NCBI GenBank assembly: GCA_903929425.1
Contig: CAIYUO010000105.1
Span: forward strand, 20,492-84,491
DNA: 64,000 nt
Source: an uncultured Bacteroidota bacterium
GTDB taxonomy: Bacteria > Bacteroidota > Bacteroidia > Chitinophagales > Chitinophagaceae
Direction: 5' to 3'
Shown here: in pieces, positions 18,469 through 28,925 of the stretch
Layout of the letters: every line of letters begins with the position of its first letter
How positions within the stretch are numbered: the stretch's first letter is position 1
Translations under genes and position numbers: made by a program
The notes under the pieces: model-generated
Told to the model about the DNA's origin: nothing
The model's input: the letters and a program-made list of their open reading frames with translations, nothing else
The model's database searches: none

Positions 18469-20268
18469 ATGGAAAAAGAGCTTTTTAAGAAAATACAGGA
18501 TAGTCTCCCAAATGAACCTGGCATTTATCAATATTTTGATGAAAAGGGTAATTTATTATATGTTGGCAAGGCTAAAAATATTCGTAAAAGGGTTAGCTCC
18601 TATTTTTTATCCAATCATCAACATACGCTTAAGACCATTGAATTGGTTCAGAAAATAAAGGATATTCAGTTCACCATTGTGAATTCGGAGCACGATGCTT
18701 TTATCCTTGAAAACGAGCTCATTAAAAATTACCAGCCTAAATATAATATCAATTTAAAGGATGATAAAACCTACCCATATATTGTTATTAAAAAAGAAAA
18801 CTTCCCAAGGGTATTTTTAACTAGACGAAAAATAAATGACGGAAGCACTTATATTGGTCCATTCACACATGTAATGGCAGTGAGAGAATTAATTGACCAT
18901 ATAAAACATACCATTCCTTTAAGAACTTGCACCCTACCCCTTACTGAAAAAAATATTAAACAGGGAAAATTCAAAGTTTGTTTAGAATATCATTTAGGCA
19001 ATTGTTTGGGACCTTGTCAGGGCTTTCAAAGTAAGGAAGCTTATAGCCATTCCATTGAGCAAGTGCAACATTTATTGAAAGGAAATGTCAAACCAGTCAT
19101 TCATAATTTAAAGGCACAAATGCTTGATGAAGCAAATGCAATGGCCTTTGAAAAAGCAGCTATTACTAAAAAGAAAATCGAAGAACTAAACCACTACCAA
19201 ACCAATTCAGTGGTGTATACAAAGCAACAGCACGCCATGGATGTGTTCTCAATTGCACACGAATCGGATCAGGCTTACGTAAGTTATTTGATGGTTGAAA
19301 ACGGTAGAATCATACAAACGCATATACTACCTTTATCTGTTCCTTTGGAGGAAAGCAAGGAAACCATATTAATTTTTGCGATTCATTATTTTAGAACCAA
19401 TTTAAGTAGTCGGGCGAAAGAAATTATTGTGCCTTTTGAATTAGGCGAAAAAGTATTTGATGTAAAATATACGATTCCCCAGGTTGGAGATAAAGAACAG
19501 TTATTAGCACTTTCTCAAAAAAATGCAAACTATGCACTCAAAGAATGGAAGCATAAACAAGCATTGTTAAGTGTAGAGACAATTGAATATAGTGAGGTGC
19601 TTGAGGAAATGAAAGAAGCTTTACACTTAAAACAAACCCCTAATCATATAGAATGCTTTGACAACTCCAATTTTCAAGGAGCATACCCTGTATCCGCCAT
19701 GGTTTGTTTTAAAAATGGCACACCCAGCAAATCAGACTATCGAAAGTTTAATATTAAAACAGTGTTGGGGATTAACGACTTTGCCAGCATGAAGGAATCA
19801 GTTGGGAGGCGCTATAAGTCCGTTATAGAAAACAAACAACAACTACCGCAACTCATTATTATTGACGGCGGTAAAGGACAACTTAATGCAGCTTTAGAGG
19901 CTTTAACTGAATTAGGTATACAGGATAAAGTAACCACTGTAGGCTTGGCAAAAAATATTGAAGAGTTATTTTTCCCGGGCGATAGTAAATCTATTATTTT
20001 AGATTGGCATAGTGAAGCCCATAAATTAATTCGAAACATTCGGGACGAAGTACACCGATTTGGCATACAGTTTCATAGGAGTAAACGTTCCAAAGGGGCA
20101 CTTGAAACAGGGCTTGATCATATTGTAGGTATTGGACCAAAAACCAAAGAATTATTGTTACTTCATTTTAAATCAGTGCAAAAAATAAAACAAGCAAAGC
20201 CTACTTTATTGGCTCAACTTATAGGCGATAAAAAAGCCGCTATTTTATTAGCGGCTTTTGAAAAGTAA
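18469..20268 (+). CDS. uvrC: Excinuclease ABC subunit C
   Basis: 599 residues, the usual length. UvrC makes the 3' and 5' incisions in nucleotide excision repair. Domains: GIY-YIG nuclease (about 15-95, GIYQYFDEKGNLLYVGKAKN), a Cys-containing segment (about 150-180), the UVR motif region (about 200-235), the RNase H-like endonuclease domain with ECFDNSNFQGAYPVSAMV and IIIDGGKGQLNAA, and a C-terminal helix-hairpin-helix (GLDHIVGIGPKTKELLL). Its last codons lie within a terminator hairpin (20232-20259). Confidence 0.97.
   Translation: MEKELFKKIQDSLPNEPGIYQYFDEKGNLLYVGKAKNIRKRVSSYFLSNHQHTLKTIELVQKIKDIQFTIVNSEHDAFILENELIKNYQPKYNINLKDDKTYPYIVIKKENFPRVFLTRRKINDGSTYIGPFTHVMAVRELIDHIKHTIPLRTCTLPLTEKNIKQGKFKVCLEYHLGNCLGPCQGFQSKEAYSHSIEQVQHLLKGNVKPVIHNLKAQMLDEANAMAFEKAAITKKKIEELNHYQTNSVVYTKQQHAMDVFSIAHESDQAYVSYLMVENGRIIQTHILPLSVPLEESKETILIFAIHYFRTNLSSRAKEIIVPFELGEKVFDVKYTIPQVGDKEQLLALSQKNANYALKEWKHKQALLSVETIEYSEVLEEMKEALHLKQTPNHIECFDNSNFQGAYPVSAMVCFKNGTPSKSDYRKFNIKTVLGINDFASMKESVGRRYKSVIENKQQLPQLIIIDGGKGQLNAALEALTELGIQDKVTTVGLAKNIEELFFPGDSKSIILDWHSEAHKLIRNIRDEVHRFGIQFHRSKRSKGALETGLDHIVGIGPKTKELLLLHFKSVQKIKQAKPTLLAQLIGDKKAAILLAAFEK
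20232..20259. terminator. Bidirectional terminator inside the uvrC 3' end
   Basis: A perfect 10-base stem, AAAAGCCGCT (20232-20241) and AGCGGCTTTT (20250-20259), with an eight-base A/T loop. It encodes the last residues of UvrC (KKAAILLAAF) and ends seven bases before the stop codon. In the minus direction the stem is followed by a T run, so it can also terminate gldKLMN transcripts, whose last gene ends at 20286. It is shared between two convergent units. Confidence 0.75.
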
Positions 20269-20285
20269 TTTTAAGATAACCTGTT

Positions 20286-21275
20286 TTAATATACCCATCG
20301 ATCTTGTTCAAAATCATCAATTCGTTGACGAATTTTATCAGATTCTAGTAATCTTTTTTTAGGGTCTTTTATGGTGTTTTTCAATTCCTTATTGGTATAA
20401 TTCTCATAAGAAGTCTTAATAATATGGGAATCAAAATATCTGTTCTCCATAATGTATGCCCAATCACTGATTGATTTTTGATTTTTAGGATTGTACACTT
20501 TGTACTCCGCTAAATTTTTTCTCAATTTTGGATAATATAACCAAAATAAAGTTTTCATATAAATAGAATCGCGTTCAACGGTTTCACCATTAGGTAAAAC
20601 AACTGGTATTTTTTCTTCCATTCTAGCAACGGGAGCAATGCCTAGAATTCTATAGTACATTCTACTTGTTCTATTATCAAAAATATGTTGAGCTTTAATT
20701 CTAAAAGTAGTAATATTATCAACCAATGGGGTTTCTGATGTTTTATCATAAAAAGATAAAGTATCTTTAACTCCTGTTTCTGGATTAGTTCTTGTCGTAA
20801 CCATTATTTTACCATTAAATATTCCTCTTAAACTATCTATACTTAACGGAGTAGTGAATCTGTCATTATTAGTTGCATATGCTTTTATATTAGCGGTATC
20901 AGAAACTAAAATTTTGATTAATATCGCTATAAAACGTTGATCCCCATTTTCATCATCATCATTTGATTGATAAATAAAATGTCTATTTTTTTTCTCTCTT
21001 GCATCAATATCTTCAATAATAGTTTCTGAATACAAAATATCCTCTTTTCTTAAAATAGGCATTTGTAATGAATATTTTTCAGTCTTTTTTGCCTCTATCA
21101 AAGAATCTGGGAAAAAAGTATAGTTATACTCTAAACTGGGTTCTATCTTAGTTTTAATATTTCCAAAATCATTTACGTCATATTGAGGCTTAATTTGAGC
21201 ATAACTATTAGAAACTATTAATAGTACTAGACTTAATATTAAGGTTGATTGAGTAAAAATTAATTTGTTTTTCAT
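20286..21275 (-). CDS. gldN: Type IX secretion/gliding protein GldN (PorN)
   Basis: 329 residues with an N-terminal signal peptide (about 1-26, ending near SNSYAQ). GldN/PorN is the periplasmic component that, with GldK, forms the ring of the type IX secretion system under the outer membrane. Segments consistent with the family include MPILRKEDILYSETIIEDIDAREK (first part MPILRKEDILYS) and AWIMENRYFDS-like WAYIMENRYFDSHI, with the typical C-terminal DKIRQRIDDFEQDRW. It is last in gldK-gldL-gldM-gldN; the order identifies it beyond the modest sequence signal. Confidence 0.93.
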   Translation of the reverse strand: MKNKLIFTQSTLILSLVLLIVSNSYAQIKPQYDVNDFGNIKTKIEPSLEYNYTFFPDSLIEAKKTEKYSLQMPILRKEDILYSETIIEDIDAREKKNRHFIYQSNDDDENGDQRFIAILIKILVSDTANIKAYATNNDRFTTPLSIDSLRGIFNGKIMVTTRTNPETGVKDTLSFYDKTSETPLVDNITTFRIKAQHIFDNRTSRMYYRILGIAPVARMEEKIPVVLPNGETVERDSIYMKTLFWLYYPKLRKNLAEYKVYNPKNQKSISDWAYIMENRYFDSHIIKTSYENYTNKELKNTIKDPKKRLLESDKIRQRIDDFEQDRWVY

Positions 21276-21317
21276 GAATATTTAGTTAGCCAGATTTGTT
21301 ATAATTATTGAACTTAT

Positions 21318-22895
21318 CTATTTTAAAGAGAAACCAATAGTATTTGTCATTCTTTGTTCCGTCTTAGCAGCATCTAACGCAATGATATCAGAAATAATAA
21401 CACTCGTTCCAGAAGTACATCTATTCATTAAAGCAGTCGCACCTGATAATGTTGCTCCTTTTAAAGTTATTGTTTCAGTATCAGCAAATCCTTTACCAGA
21501 AAAGCTCATTTTGAAAGAACTCACCGTGTAATTAACACCTTCCAATATAAAACCAGGCAACGATACTTCTAACCTATTTTGTAATTTAAATTCACCTGCA
21601 CCTACAACACCACCATTTGGATGAGAAAAATTGTCAGTACCCGTCAGAATTACTTTCGTAGGAGGTGGTAGTTTTTTAGAAGGGATAACAACTTTTGAAG
21701 TCGTTTTTCCATCGGAAACTGAAAGTGTAATTGGACCTTCAGCAGATGTAATCACCTTATAAGAACCTGGTCCACTTTCACTTACTGTTGCAGCACCAGA
21801 CACCACATTTATTTTAATGGCTCCAGCACCACCAGCTGCACCCGAAACAGATAATTGATTACCTCCAGGTGCACCAATGTAAAATACCCTTGTTGCATCC
21901 GTTGAAACAGCTAATCCAGCAGGTACTCCAACTTTGTATTTAATATCAGTTGATGTTGTTTTTTGTTCACCTGAAGGATCCTTATATGAAATAGTAATGT
22001 GCTTTGTATAATCTCCTGGATTTGATGCGATGGTTTTATAAATAGCTTGTCCATCAGCATTTAAAGGAACATTTGCACCATCAATTGTAATAATGGGTCT
22101 AGTATCATTATTGTATGCACCTAGACCAGCTGTAATTGAAAATTCATCACCTGTCATCACCAATGTTGAACTCGCATTTGCAATAACTCCAAATTTATTA
22201 ATTGGAATCATAATTGAATTAATTTGTGAATAACAGTATTCAATCAACTGCGTTTCACTATTTCTAATATCATTTTGAAATTTAGAAAGAATTGCTAATG
22301 CCGCAACCGATGGTGTCATGTGAAAATAAATATTAGCCCATGTTTGAGCAGGTGTCATCGCTGACAATGCATTGTTATTAGAAGTTGGAATACTTGTAAA
22401 ATCAGGTAATGTATTCACTTGATTTTCTAAAGTATTGTCTATTTTTTTTAATTCCTCTTTATACTGACTTAACATGCCAAACAACTGATCTCCTTTTGTT
22501 TGTCCAGCACTTCCATTTAGAAACATTCTTGTTGCTGCTTCTAAATCATCTTCTTTAAAAGGACCATTTGAAACTTTTTGTCCAGACTCTTTTTTCAAAT
22601 CAGTTTTTAAAGTTTCTAATTGATTGAACAGATTTTCTGAAATTTCTTTCACTTTTTCAGCCCTTGGTTTCCAAATTGCAACTTTCGATGCAAACTGTTT
22701 ATTTGAATCGTCGGAAAAATCTTTAATTAACTTTTCACTACGTTCAGCTAATCCTTTGTTAGATTTACCAAAGCTTTCATCGATTGTTTTAAATGCATTC
22801 AATATTTCACTTGAAACATTTAGTGCAAGTATTGCAGTTAATACCAAATACATGATATTAATCATTTTCTGCCTCGGTTCTTTAGGTAAAGCCAT
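21318..22895 (-). CDS. gldM: Gliding motility / type IX secretion motor protein GldM
   Basis: 525 residues. The N-terminus has the invariant MALPKEPRQKMINIMYLVLT and a single transmembrane helix (about 10-30), followed by a long periplasmic region: a helical domain (about 35-220) and several Ig-like beta domains to the C-terminus. GldM pairs with GldL in the inner membrane to form the proton-driven rotary motor, and its periplasmic shaft reaches the GldKN ring. The length matches the family. The gene lies 33 bp after gldL and 42 bp before gldN. Confidence 0.96.
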   Translation of the reverse strand: MALPKEPRQKMINIMYLVLTAILALNVSSEILNAFKTIDESFGKSNKGLAERSEKLIKDFSDDSNKQFASKVAIWKPRAEKVKEISENLFNQLETLKTDLKKESGQKVSNGPFKEDDLEAATRMFLNGSAGQTKGDQLFGMLSQYKEELKKIDNTLENQVNTLPDFTSIPTSNNNALSAMTPAQTWANIYFHMTPSVAALAILSKFQNDIRNSETQLIEYCYSQINSIMIPINKFGVIANASSTLVMTGDEFSITAGLGAYNNDTRPIITIDGANVPLNADGQAIYKTIASNPGDYTKHITISYKDPSGEQKTTSTDIKYKVGVPAGLAVSTDATRVFYIGAPGGNQLSVSGAAGGAGAIKINVVSGAATVSESGPGSYKVITSAEGPITLSVSDGKTTSKVVIPSKKLPPPTKVILTGTDNFSHPNGGVVGAGEFKLQNRLEVSLPGFILEGVNYTVSSFKMSFSGKGFADTETITLKGATLSGATALMNRCTSGTSVIISDIIALDAAKTEQRMTNTIGFSLK

Positions 22896-22928
22896 CTAGA
22901 ATTAATTTATTATGAATTAGTTAATTTA

Positions 22929-23471
22929 TTATTTGCCTTTGATTGCGTGAATCATATTGCTATACACTTGATTTAATTCAGTCAAATTATTTGCTAAAGC
23001 ATTTAATTGGTCTTTTGTACGCGCTGCTTCACCAGCTGAGTTTGTCATGGTCTCAGTTACATTTTTCAAGCTGCCGTAAAAGTGATTTAACGCATCCAAT
23101 GTTTTACCCATTTCATCAAACTTGGAATTTAAATTTTGCAAACTCTGAGTTGACGAACTAATGGCCCCTAAATTATTATTTGTGTTGTCAATGGTTTGTT
23201 TAACCTCATTCAATGCATGAATTAATTCAGCGCTATCTAATGTTGCAGATCCTCCAACACTTGCAACTTCACCATGATCATCTGAAGGTAAATAAGCATA
23301 AATCAAAAAGATCAAAGCCTCCGTTAACATACCAACAATCAATAATTCATTAGCGAATGGCCAGTGTAAAATTTTAAATAAAGCACCAACAATTACAACC
23401 GCAGCACCAATTGATACCGCTTTGTCTACCCAAAATTTAAAATCTTTCTTTTGTGTTTGATCTTTACTCAT
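22929..23471 (-). CDS. gldL: Gliding motility / type IX secretion motor protein GldL
   Basis: 180 residues. Two transmembrane helices (about 18-36 and 42-61) contain charged residues Lys33, His36 and Glu51; an intramembrane Glu in the second helix is the residue expected for proton coupling in the GldLM motor. The cytoplasmic C-terminal part is a helical, probably coiled-coil tail (about 75-178). It is somewhat shorter than Flavobacterium GldL (about 215). It lies between gldK and gldM. Confidence 0.94.
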   Translation of the reverse strand: MSKDQTQKKDFKFWVDKAVSIGAAVVIVGALFKILHWPFANELLIVGMLTEALIFLIYAYLPSDDHGEVASVGGSATLDSAELIHALNEVKQTIDNTNNNLGAISSSTQSLQNLNSKFDEMGKTLDALNHFYGSLKNVTETMTNSAGEAARTKDQLNALANNLTELNQVYSNMIHAIKGK

Positions 23472-23503
23472 AAATTGATTTTTATTAATTTTTAATGATT
23501 TAG

Positions 23504-24832
23504 TTAGTACTTAGGAGGTGCAGATAACACACATCTGAAACCTATATAAGACTTAGCGTTAAATTGATATTCGTAATTTCTAGTGCTTACTTGACAATTG
23601 TACGCAATATCCTTCCATGAACCACCACGGATTGATTTACGTGAACGAGCATCAGAAACCTCACTAGTTTCTTCAACATCATATTGATAGTTTGGGTTGA
23701 AATCGGCAGGTCCACCCGATTCGTCAAAAACAGTACTTGTCCATTCAGCAACGTTACCGGCCATATCATATAATCCAAATCCATTTTCCGAATAGGATCC
23801 TACTTTTACGGGAGTAATTCCATCTATTTTAGTGTCTCCTCCAAAATAATCACCTCTGCCAGGTTTGAAATTAGCCATTAATCTTCCTTCTTTTGTTCTT
23901 GCAAAAGGAGCTCCCCATGGAAACATTGCATTTATTTTAGCATTACCTCTTGCAGCGTATTCCCATTCTGCTTCTGATGGTAATCGATATACTCCGTCAA
24001 TTATATAATCCTTCTTACCTGGTCTACCTTGAAAATAATCACTATGTTCAGTTCTCCAATGACAAAAAGCAGTTGCTTGTTTCCAAGTAACTCCTACAAC
24101 AGGGTAATCAGAATATGATTTATGTGAAAAATACATAATCATTAGAGGATCATTTTGAGACATAGAAAAATCTCTTCCCCAAACTAAGGTATCAGGGTAA
24201 ATTGCTTCATTTTTTGTGACCTTAAAAAGATTTTTAGCGTTGATCAAACCTTTTCTAGAATTTGAAGTATCTGCCGCCTTTTTTAAATCAACAAAATAGT
24301 AACGATAAATCATTTTTTTAGGATCCAATTGCAAAGGATGTCCTTTCATTCTATCCTGTTGTTGCAATACTAGTTCAGTTAATTTTGAAGATAATAAATC
24401 CTCAATTGACTTTGCAGTTTTAGCATTTGAAATATTCCTATTCATAGAAGACACTTTATTCCAATCAACTTTTAATGTGTCATCATCAGGGATATCAATG
24501 GTTTTCAAATAATAGTTTAAATATTTTAAGGAATCAGAAACATAATTTACAAACTTATGGTACTGTTCATTCGTAATTTCTGTTTTATCCATCCAAAAAC
24601 TTGAGACAGAAACTAATTTTTTATGATTCATTAATGCATTATCTACCTGCTCGTCGCTTGCACCCATGTAATAACTACCCCCAGGTATATAAGCCATATT
24701 TGGGTCGATTTTTAATTTTGGCTTACGAAAAATCTGATTAGACTCGAATGCAAAAAATAATAAAGTACTCATCGTTAAAACGAGTAACATTGAAAGAAAT
24801 CTAAACCTTGCTATTTTCAAATTCTTAACCAT
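23504..24832 (-). CDS. gldK: Type IX secretion / gliding protein GldK (PorK)
   Basis: 442 residues. An N-terminal hydrophobic segment (about 13-30) is followed by a formylglycine-generating-enzyme (FGE-sulfatase) fold: YIPGGSYYMGASDEQ, VSSFWMDKTEITNEQYHKF, YRLPSEAEWEYAARG, GLYDMAGNVAEWTS and the end RSIRGGSWKD...YIGFRCV. GldK/PorK is normally a lipoprotein forming the periplasmic ring with GldN. Here no Cys lies in the signal region, so the usual lipobox is missing, and in-frame upstream sequence reaches a stop 9 bases before the ATG. It is the first gene of the operon. Confidence 0.94.
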   Translation of the reverse strand: MVKNLKIARFRFLSMLLVLTMSTLLFFAFESNQIFRKPKLKIDPNMAYIPGGSYYMGASDEQVDNALMNHKKLVSVSSFWMDKTEITNEQYHKFVNYVSDSLKYLNYYLKTIDIPDDDTLKVDWNKVSSMNRNISNAKTAKSIEDLLSSKLTELVLQQQDRMKGHPLQLDPKKMIYRYYFVDLKKAADTSNSRKGLINAKNLFKVTKNEAIYPDTLVWGRDFSMSQNDPLMIMYFSHKSYSDYPVVGVTWKQATAFCHWRTEHSDYFQGRPGKKDYIIDGVYRLPSEAEWEYAARGNAKINAMFPWGAPFARTKEGRLMANFKPGRGDYFGGDTKIDGITPVKVGSYSENGFGLYDMAGNVAEWTSTVFDESGGPADFNPNYQYDVEETSEVSDARSRKSIRGGSWKDIAYNCQVSTRNYEYQFNAKSYIGFRCVLSAPPKY

Positions 24833-24961
24833 AACTATTATTTAAAACAAAACTGGACATGCCAAGATTTGTAATATTTTAATTTTATTTTATACGTTTT
24901 ATGCACTTACTCTTGTAAGTATGGATAAAGTTAATAAAATTAACCCTTTATGAGGTGCAAA
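24833..24961. promoter_or_regulatory. Spacer upstream of gldK with two small inverted repeats
   Basis: This 129-bp gap separates gldK from the DUF255 gene, both read on the minus strand. It holds ACTTAC-TCTT-GTAAGT (about 24905-24920) and GTTAAT-AAA-ATTAAC (24930-24944). Neither has a clear T tail. No match to the -7 consensus was found on the minus strand. They may be weak termination or regulatory signals; I cannot decide. Confidence 0.25.
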
Positions 24962-27007
24962 TTAAGAATTTAGTTGATTGATATTTGTTAAAAAATCGTT
25001 GTGGTTTGAAAAAGGGGCTAAACAATTTCCATTTTGACATATAAAGTATTGATTATCAATAACTTTTTTCCCATATGTTAAGGATATGGTATCATCAAGT
25101 TCAGCTGAAAATAAAACCATTTTGAAGGGTAAAAAAGAAGAAAAAAGAGGTAAAATGTCATTTTTAGCCTTAGGACCAATACTAACAAGTTCAATAAAAC
25201 CCATGGCCACTAAAGTAAAACTTTGAGCCCATATGCTAAATGATGATGGGTACTGCAGTATCATTTTACGCATAACAAAAATCATTTGCTGCGCTTGTTG
25301 TGTCCAATTTGGGACATTGAACATATTGGCTAAATACAACAAATTATATGACATCATCGCATTTCCACTTGGTTGTGCCCCATCGTAATTTTCTTTTTTT
25401 CTAATCACTAAATCCTCCTGATAAGACGGCGTGAAATAATAAAACACCTTTTCATCATCTAAGAAATTGAATTGAACATATTCCGTCCAATGTTTTGCTT
25501 TATATAAATATTGGGTGTCTCCTGTAACTTCTTGTAAAATAATATAAGCTTGAATTAAACTGGCATAATCATCTAAAAAAGCAAAGTTACTATTGATCCC
25601 GCTTGTTTGTACATGATAAAAATATTTTTCTTCCTCATGATACATATTCTTTTCTAACCAGGACATGGCTTCCACGGCTTTTTCTATTAAATCCTTTTCA
25701 CTCAATGCTAATCCCGCTTTACACAAAGCCGAAATCATTAAACAATTCCATGATAAAATAATTTTATGATCTGTTGAAGGTCTTATTCTTTTATCACGAA
25801 TGGACAATAACAACTTCTTAATTTCCTTAAATACGGGTGTTTCACTTTCTAAAAAATCATTTTGGGTCCATAAAATATTGGTATGTTCCCAATTGCCTTC
25901 TTTTTTTATTTGATAGTAGTTGCAAAATTGTTCAAAATTATTTTGCGGAATTAAGGTTTGTAAACTTTCATAATCCCATGTGTAAAACTTTCCTTCCACT
26001 CCTTCGCTGTCAGCATCCAATGCTGCAAAAAAAACGCCATTATCATTGGACAACTCCCTATATAAAAATTGAATGGTTTGTTGAATGACAATTTTATAGG
26101 ATTCTTTTTTTGTTACCTGATAGGCTTCAGACAAAACACTTATCAAAAGTGCATTATCATAAAGCATTTTTTCAAAATGTGGAGCTTGCCATTGACTATC
26201 GGTACTATACCTTGAAAAACCTCCTCCTAAATGATCGTATATACCACCTTGTATCATCCGATCCAATGATAAAGTAACATGCTGTAATGAATTTGTATCC
26301 TTGAAAATATGGAAATGTCTAAGTAACATTTGCAACGAAAAAGTTTGTGGGAATTTTGGTGCATTACCAAACCCTCCCCATTGCTTATCAGCATGCTGCA
26401 AAATTCTATTGGCAATGATTTCAATTTCATCCTTACTAGCGACAGTTCTATTTGCTATATCAAGATTATTTTCTGAAGCACTTTTTATATTGCTGCCTAT
26501 TAAATGATTGGATAAATGAGTTGCCTGTTCCTCAATTTTATGGTAATTATTTTCAAATGCTTGATGCACGCCTTTTAAGGTATCCATCCAAGAAGCCCTA
26601 TTTTGGATTGCTATCGGCGGAAAATAGGTGCCCCCATAAAATGGTTTTCCATTCGGTAATAAAAAAATATTTAACGGCCAGCCACCTGATCCCGTCATAG
26701 CTTGAAGGGCTTCCATATATAAATGATCCACATCAGGGCGCTCCTCCCTATCCACTTTTACGTTAATAAAATGGGCATTCATAAATTCAGCAACCTCCTC
26801 AGATTCAAAACTTTCCCGTTCCATCACATGACACCAATGACAGGCAGCATAACCTATGCTTAATAAAATAGGTTTATTTTGTTGTTCCGCTAAAGTGAAA
26901 TTGGAAGCAGACCATGCTTTCCAATGTACTGGATTGTGTGCATGTTGAAGCAAGTAGGGACTTGTCTCCTTAATAAGTTCATTGGTAAACTTTAGGGTTG
27001 CATTCAT
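24962..27007 (-). CDS. DUF255 thioredoxin-fold protein (YyaL/Spermatogenesis-associated 20-like)
   Basis: 681 residues from the ATG at 27007 ([11 protein letters not shown]; an upstream in-frame TTG at 27016 is less likely). The N-terminal thioredoxin-like DUF255 domain (about 1-170) has [15 protein letters not shown] with the CxxC pair, [14 protein letters not shown] and the [16 protein letters not shown] segment. The rest is an (alpha/alpha)6-type glycosidase-like fold (about 200-650), with [17 protein letters not shown] and [14 protein letters not shown]. The family is widespread and its biochemical role is unproven. It lies 10 bp downstream of hemD. Confidence 0.9.
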   Translation of the reverse strand: MNATLKFTNELIKETSPYLLQHAHNPVHWKAWSASNFTLAEQQNKPILLSIGYAACHWCHVMERESFESEEVAEFMNAHFINVKVDREERPDVDHLYMEALQAMTGSGGWPLNIFLLPNGKPFYGGTYFPPIAIQNRASWMDTLKGVHQAFENNYHKIEEQATHLSNHLIGSNIKSASENNLDIANRTVASKDEIEIIANRILQHADKQWGGFGNAPKFPQTFSLQMLLRHFHIFKDTNSLQHVTLSLDRMIQGGIYDHLGGGFSRYSTDSQWQAPHFEKMLYDNALLISVLSEAYQVTKKESYKIVIQQTIQFLYRELSNDNGVFFAALDADSEGVEGKFYTWDYESLQTLIPQNNFEQFCNYYQIKKEGNWEHTNILWTQNDFLESETPVFKEIKKLLLSIRDKRIRPSTDHKIILSWNCLMISALCKAGLALSEKDLIEKAVEAMSWLEKNMYHEEEKYFYHVQTSGINSNFAFLDDYASLIQAYIILQEVTGDTQYLYKAKHWTEYVQFNFLDDEKVFYYFTPSYQEDLVIRKKENYDGAQPSGNAMMSYNLLYLANMFNVPNWTQQAQQMIFVMRKMILQYPSSFSIWAQSFTLVAMGFIELVSIGPKAKNDILPLFSSFLPFKMVLFSAELDDTISLTYGKKVIDNQYFICQNGNCLAPFSNHNDFLTNINQLNS

Positions 27008-27017
27008 GGAATGCAAA

Positions 27018-27821
27018 TTATTTCTTTTTGGTTAATTGACTTAAATATAAATCTAAGCCAGCAATCATGCTAGGCGTTTGTGGGCTTGGAACTTTGATGT
27101 GTAAAGTAAGTCCTGCTTCTTCCACAGCTTTGCATGTGTTTGAGCCAAATGCACAAATGGCCGTACCATTTTGAACAAACTTAGGCTTGTTTTCATATAG
27201 ACTTCTTAAGCCACTAGGTGTAAATAAACAAATAACATCAAAATCATTTTTATCAAATACCACTTTTAAGTCACTACTTACTGAACGGTACATATAGGCT
27301 AAATCAAAAGTGCAACTATGGTCCTTTAACCAATTTACGATTTCATTATCCTGCTGATTTTCGCTACATACATATAAAAAACGTTCAGTGCTTTTATGTT
27401 TGTTTAAAACATCAAATAACTTTTTATTTGAGCCATCAGATCCAAAGAAAACTTTACGCTTTCGATACATAATAAATTTTTGTAAGTATAAAGCGACTGA
27501 CTCAGTGATACAAAAATATTTAGTTTCTTGACTTACATTAACTTTAAGTTCGTCACAGGTTCTGAAAAAATGATCAATGGCATTTTTACTTGTAAATATA
27601 ACAGCCGAATAAGTGGCAATTTCGATTTTTGTTTTCCTGAATTCCTTAGCTGGAATTGAAACCAATTCGATTAAAGGATGAAAATGTAAATCAACCTTAT
27701 ATTTTCTTGCCAAGTCAAAATAAGGAGACCTTTCACTTTCGGGTTTAGCTTGTGAAATAAGAATTTTTTTAATGGACTTACTAGTCGCTGCTTTTTTTTC
27801 TACACTTGTTTCTTTTGCCAT
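27018..27821 (-). CDS. hemD: Uroporphyrinogen-III synthase-like protein
   Basis: 267 residues from the ATG at 27821 ([10 protein letters not shown]). An in-frame ATG at 27866 would overlap the upstream DUF4271 gene by 29 bp and is less likely. The HemD fold is two alternating domains: [12 protein letters not shown] with [13 protein letters not shown], then the signature [14 protein letters not shown], and later [13 protein letters not shown] and [18 protein letters not shown]. HemD cyclises hydroxymethylbilane to uroporphyrinogen III in haem synthesis. The sequence is diverged, as is usual in Bacteroidota, and the pairing with DUF4271 is common there. Confidence 0.83.
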   Translation of the reverse strand: MAKETSVEKKAATSKSIKKILISQAKPESERSPYFDLARKYKVDLHFHPLIELVSIPAKEFRKTKIEIATYSAVIFTSKNAIDHFFRTCDELKVNVSQETKYFCITESVALYLQKFIMYRKRKVFFGSDGSNKKLFDVLNKHKSTERFLYVCSENQQDNEIVNWLKDHSCTFDLAYMYRSVSSDLKVVFDKNDFDVICLFTPSGLRSLYENKPKFVQNGTAICAFGSNTCKAVEEAGLTLHIKVPSPQTPSMIAGLDLYLSQLTKKK

Positions 27822-27837
27822 TTTACACTTTTCAACT

Positions 27838-28854
27838 TTAAAAAGTTCCTCCGAAAAATTGCACAATGAATTTATACAAAATCAAAAGAGGTAATATTTC
27901 GAATGCACAAAGGTATAGAAAAAAATGAAAGGAAGATATATGTAATTTGTTCCTAACAGACGTTAATGAAAATAAATATCGGTATAAAAATAATAATAAG
28001 GTCAAAATGGCAGCACCAAATATAGAAAATGAATTAAATACAGGCTTTGAAAAAGCCACTAATAAAATAAATGGAACAAATAAAATACCGAGTACCTTAT
28101 TAACCATAAATACCACAAAAACATAAGTTGCTACTAGTTCCTTAGTACTAAATATATAACCTACTATTTGCAAGGTCAGATATTTACACAAATACAATAC
28201 CAGAAAAAAAACACAAATGTAAAAATATACCTGCCAAAAAGATATAGGCAATAAATGTTGTTTAAAAATAAGCAAAGTAGCCATTAATGAAAAACTTAAA
28301 ATAAAATTTATATTAGATGCTAAAGAGGCGATTGTGTTTTGAACCAATTGCTCTCTGTTTTGAAGCATTCTTAAAGAGGATTGGCTAAACTGGCTAAATA
28401 GTTTAGGATAATATTGAGGATATAAATTATTGATGACACCATATAATAAAAGAATGAAAATAATTAGGTAAAATAATGTGTCTTTATCAGGTAACGAATA
28501 ACGCTGTTCAACTTTATAAATAATTTGCGCTCCTTTTACTTTTTTATTATTTACAAAATACAATTGGAATGCATTATTTTTTTGAGCATAATAACTTTGA
28601 TAATCATTTAAAATATGAATACTCGTATCCGTTGCATTTAAATGCATTGATTGGATAAACCATGCATCCGTTTTTAAATAACTAATGGGCACAACAGATA
28701 TATACTTTAACCACAAAGTATCTTTTTTCATTGTACTATCCACCCTCATATTAGAAGTATCCATGGGAACCTGCTTTGCAGCATTTTGCCCATGTATGGA
28801 AATTACAAAAAGGCAAATAAAACCAATTAAAAAGTATCTAATATTTGATATCAT
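27838..28854 (-). CDS. DUF4271 family membrane protein
   Basis: 338 residues. A signal peptide or first helix (about 5-22) is followed by a soluble region of about 110 residues, then about six transmembrane helices (about 128-335). It fits the DUF4271 family of Bacteroidota inner-membrane proteins, typically next to hemD. The function is unknown. A -7-like TATTTTTG (minus 28867-28860) ends only six bases before the ATG at 28854, so the transcript may be leaderless. Confidence 0.82.
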   Translation of the reverse strand: MISNIRYFLIGFICLFVISIHGQNAAKQVPMDTSNMRVDSTMKKDTLWLKYISVVPISYLKTDAWFIQSMHLNATDTSIHILNDYQSYYAQKNNAFQLYFVNNKKVKGAQIIYKVEQRYSLPDKDTLFYLIIFILLLYGVINNLYPQYYPKLFSQFSQSSLRMLQNREQLVQNTIASLASNINFILSFSLMATLLIFKQHLLPISFWQVYFYICVFFLVLYLCKYLTLQIVGYIFSTKELVATYVFVVFMVNKVLGILFVPFILLVAFSKPVFNSFSIFGAAILTLLLFLYRYLFSLTSVRNKLHISSFHFFLYLCAFEILPLLILYKFIVQFFGGTF

Positions 28855-28925
28855 TCATGCAAAAATAAGTATACTCACTCAGAATTAGTAACTAATAAGT
28901 AGCTTTGTTACACACAAGCATTACT

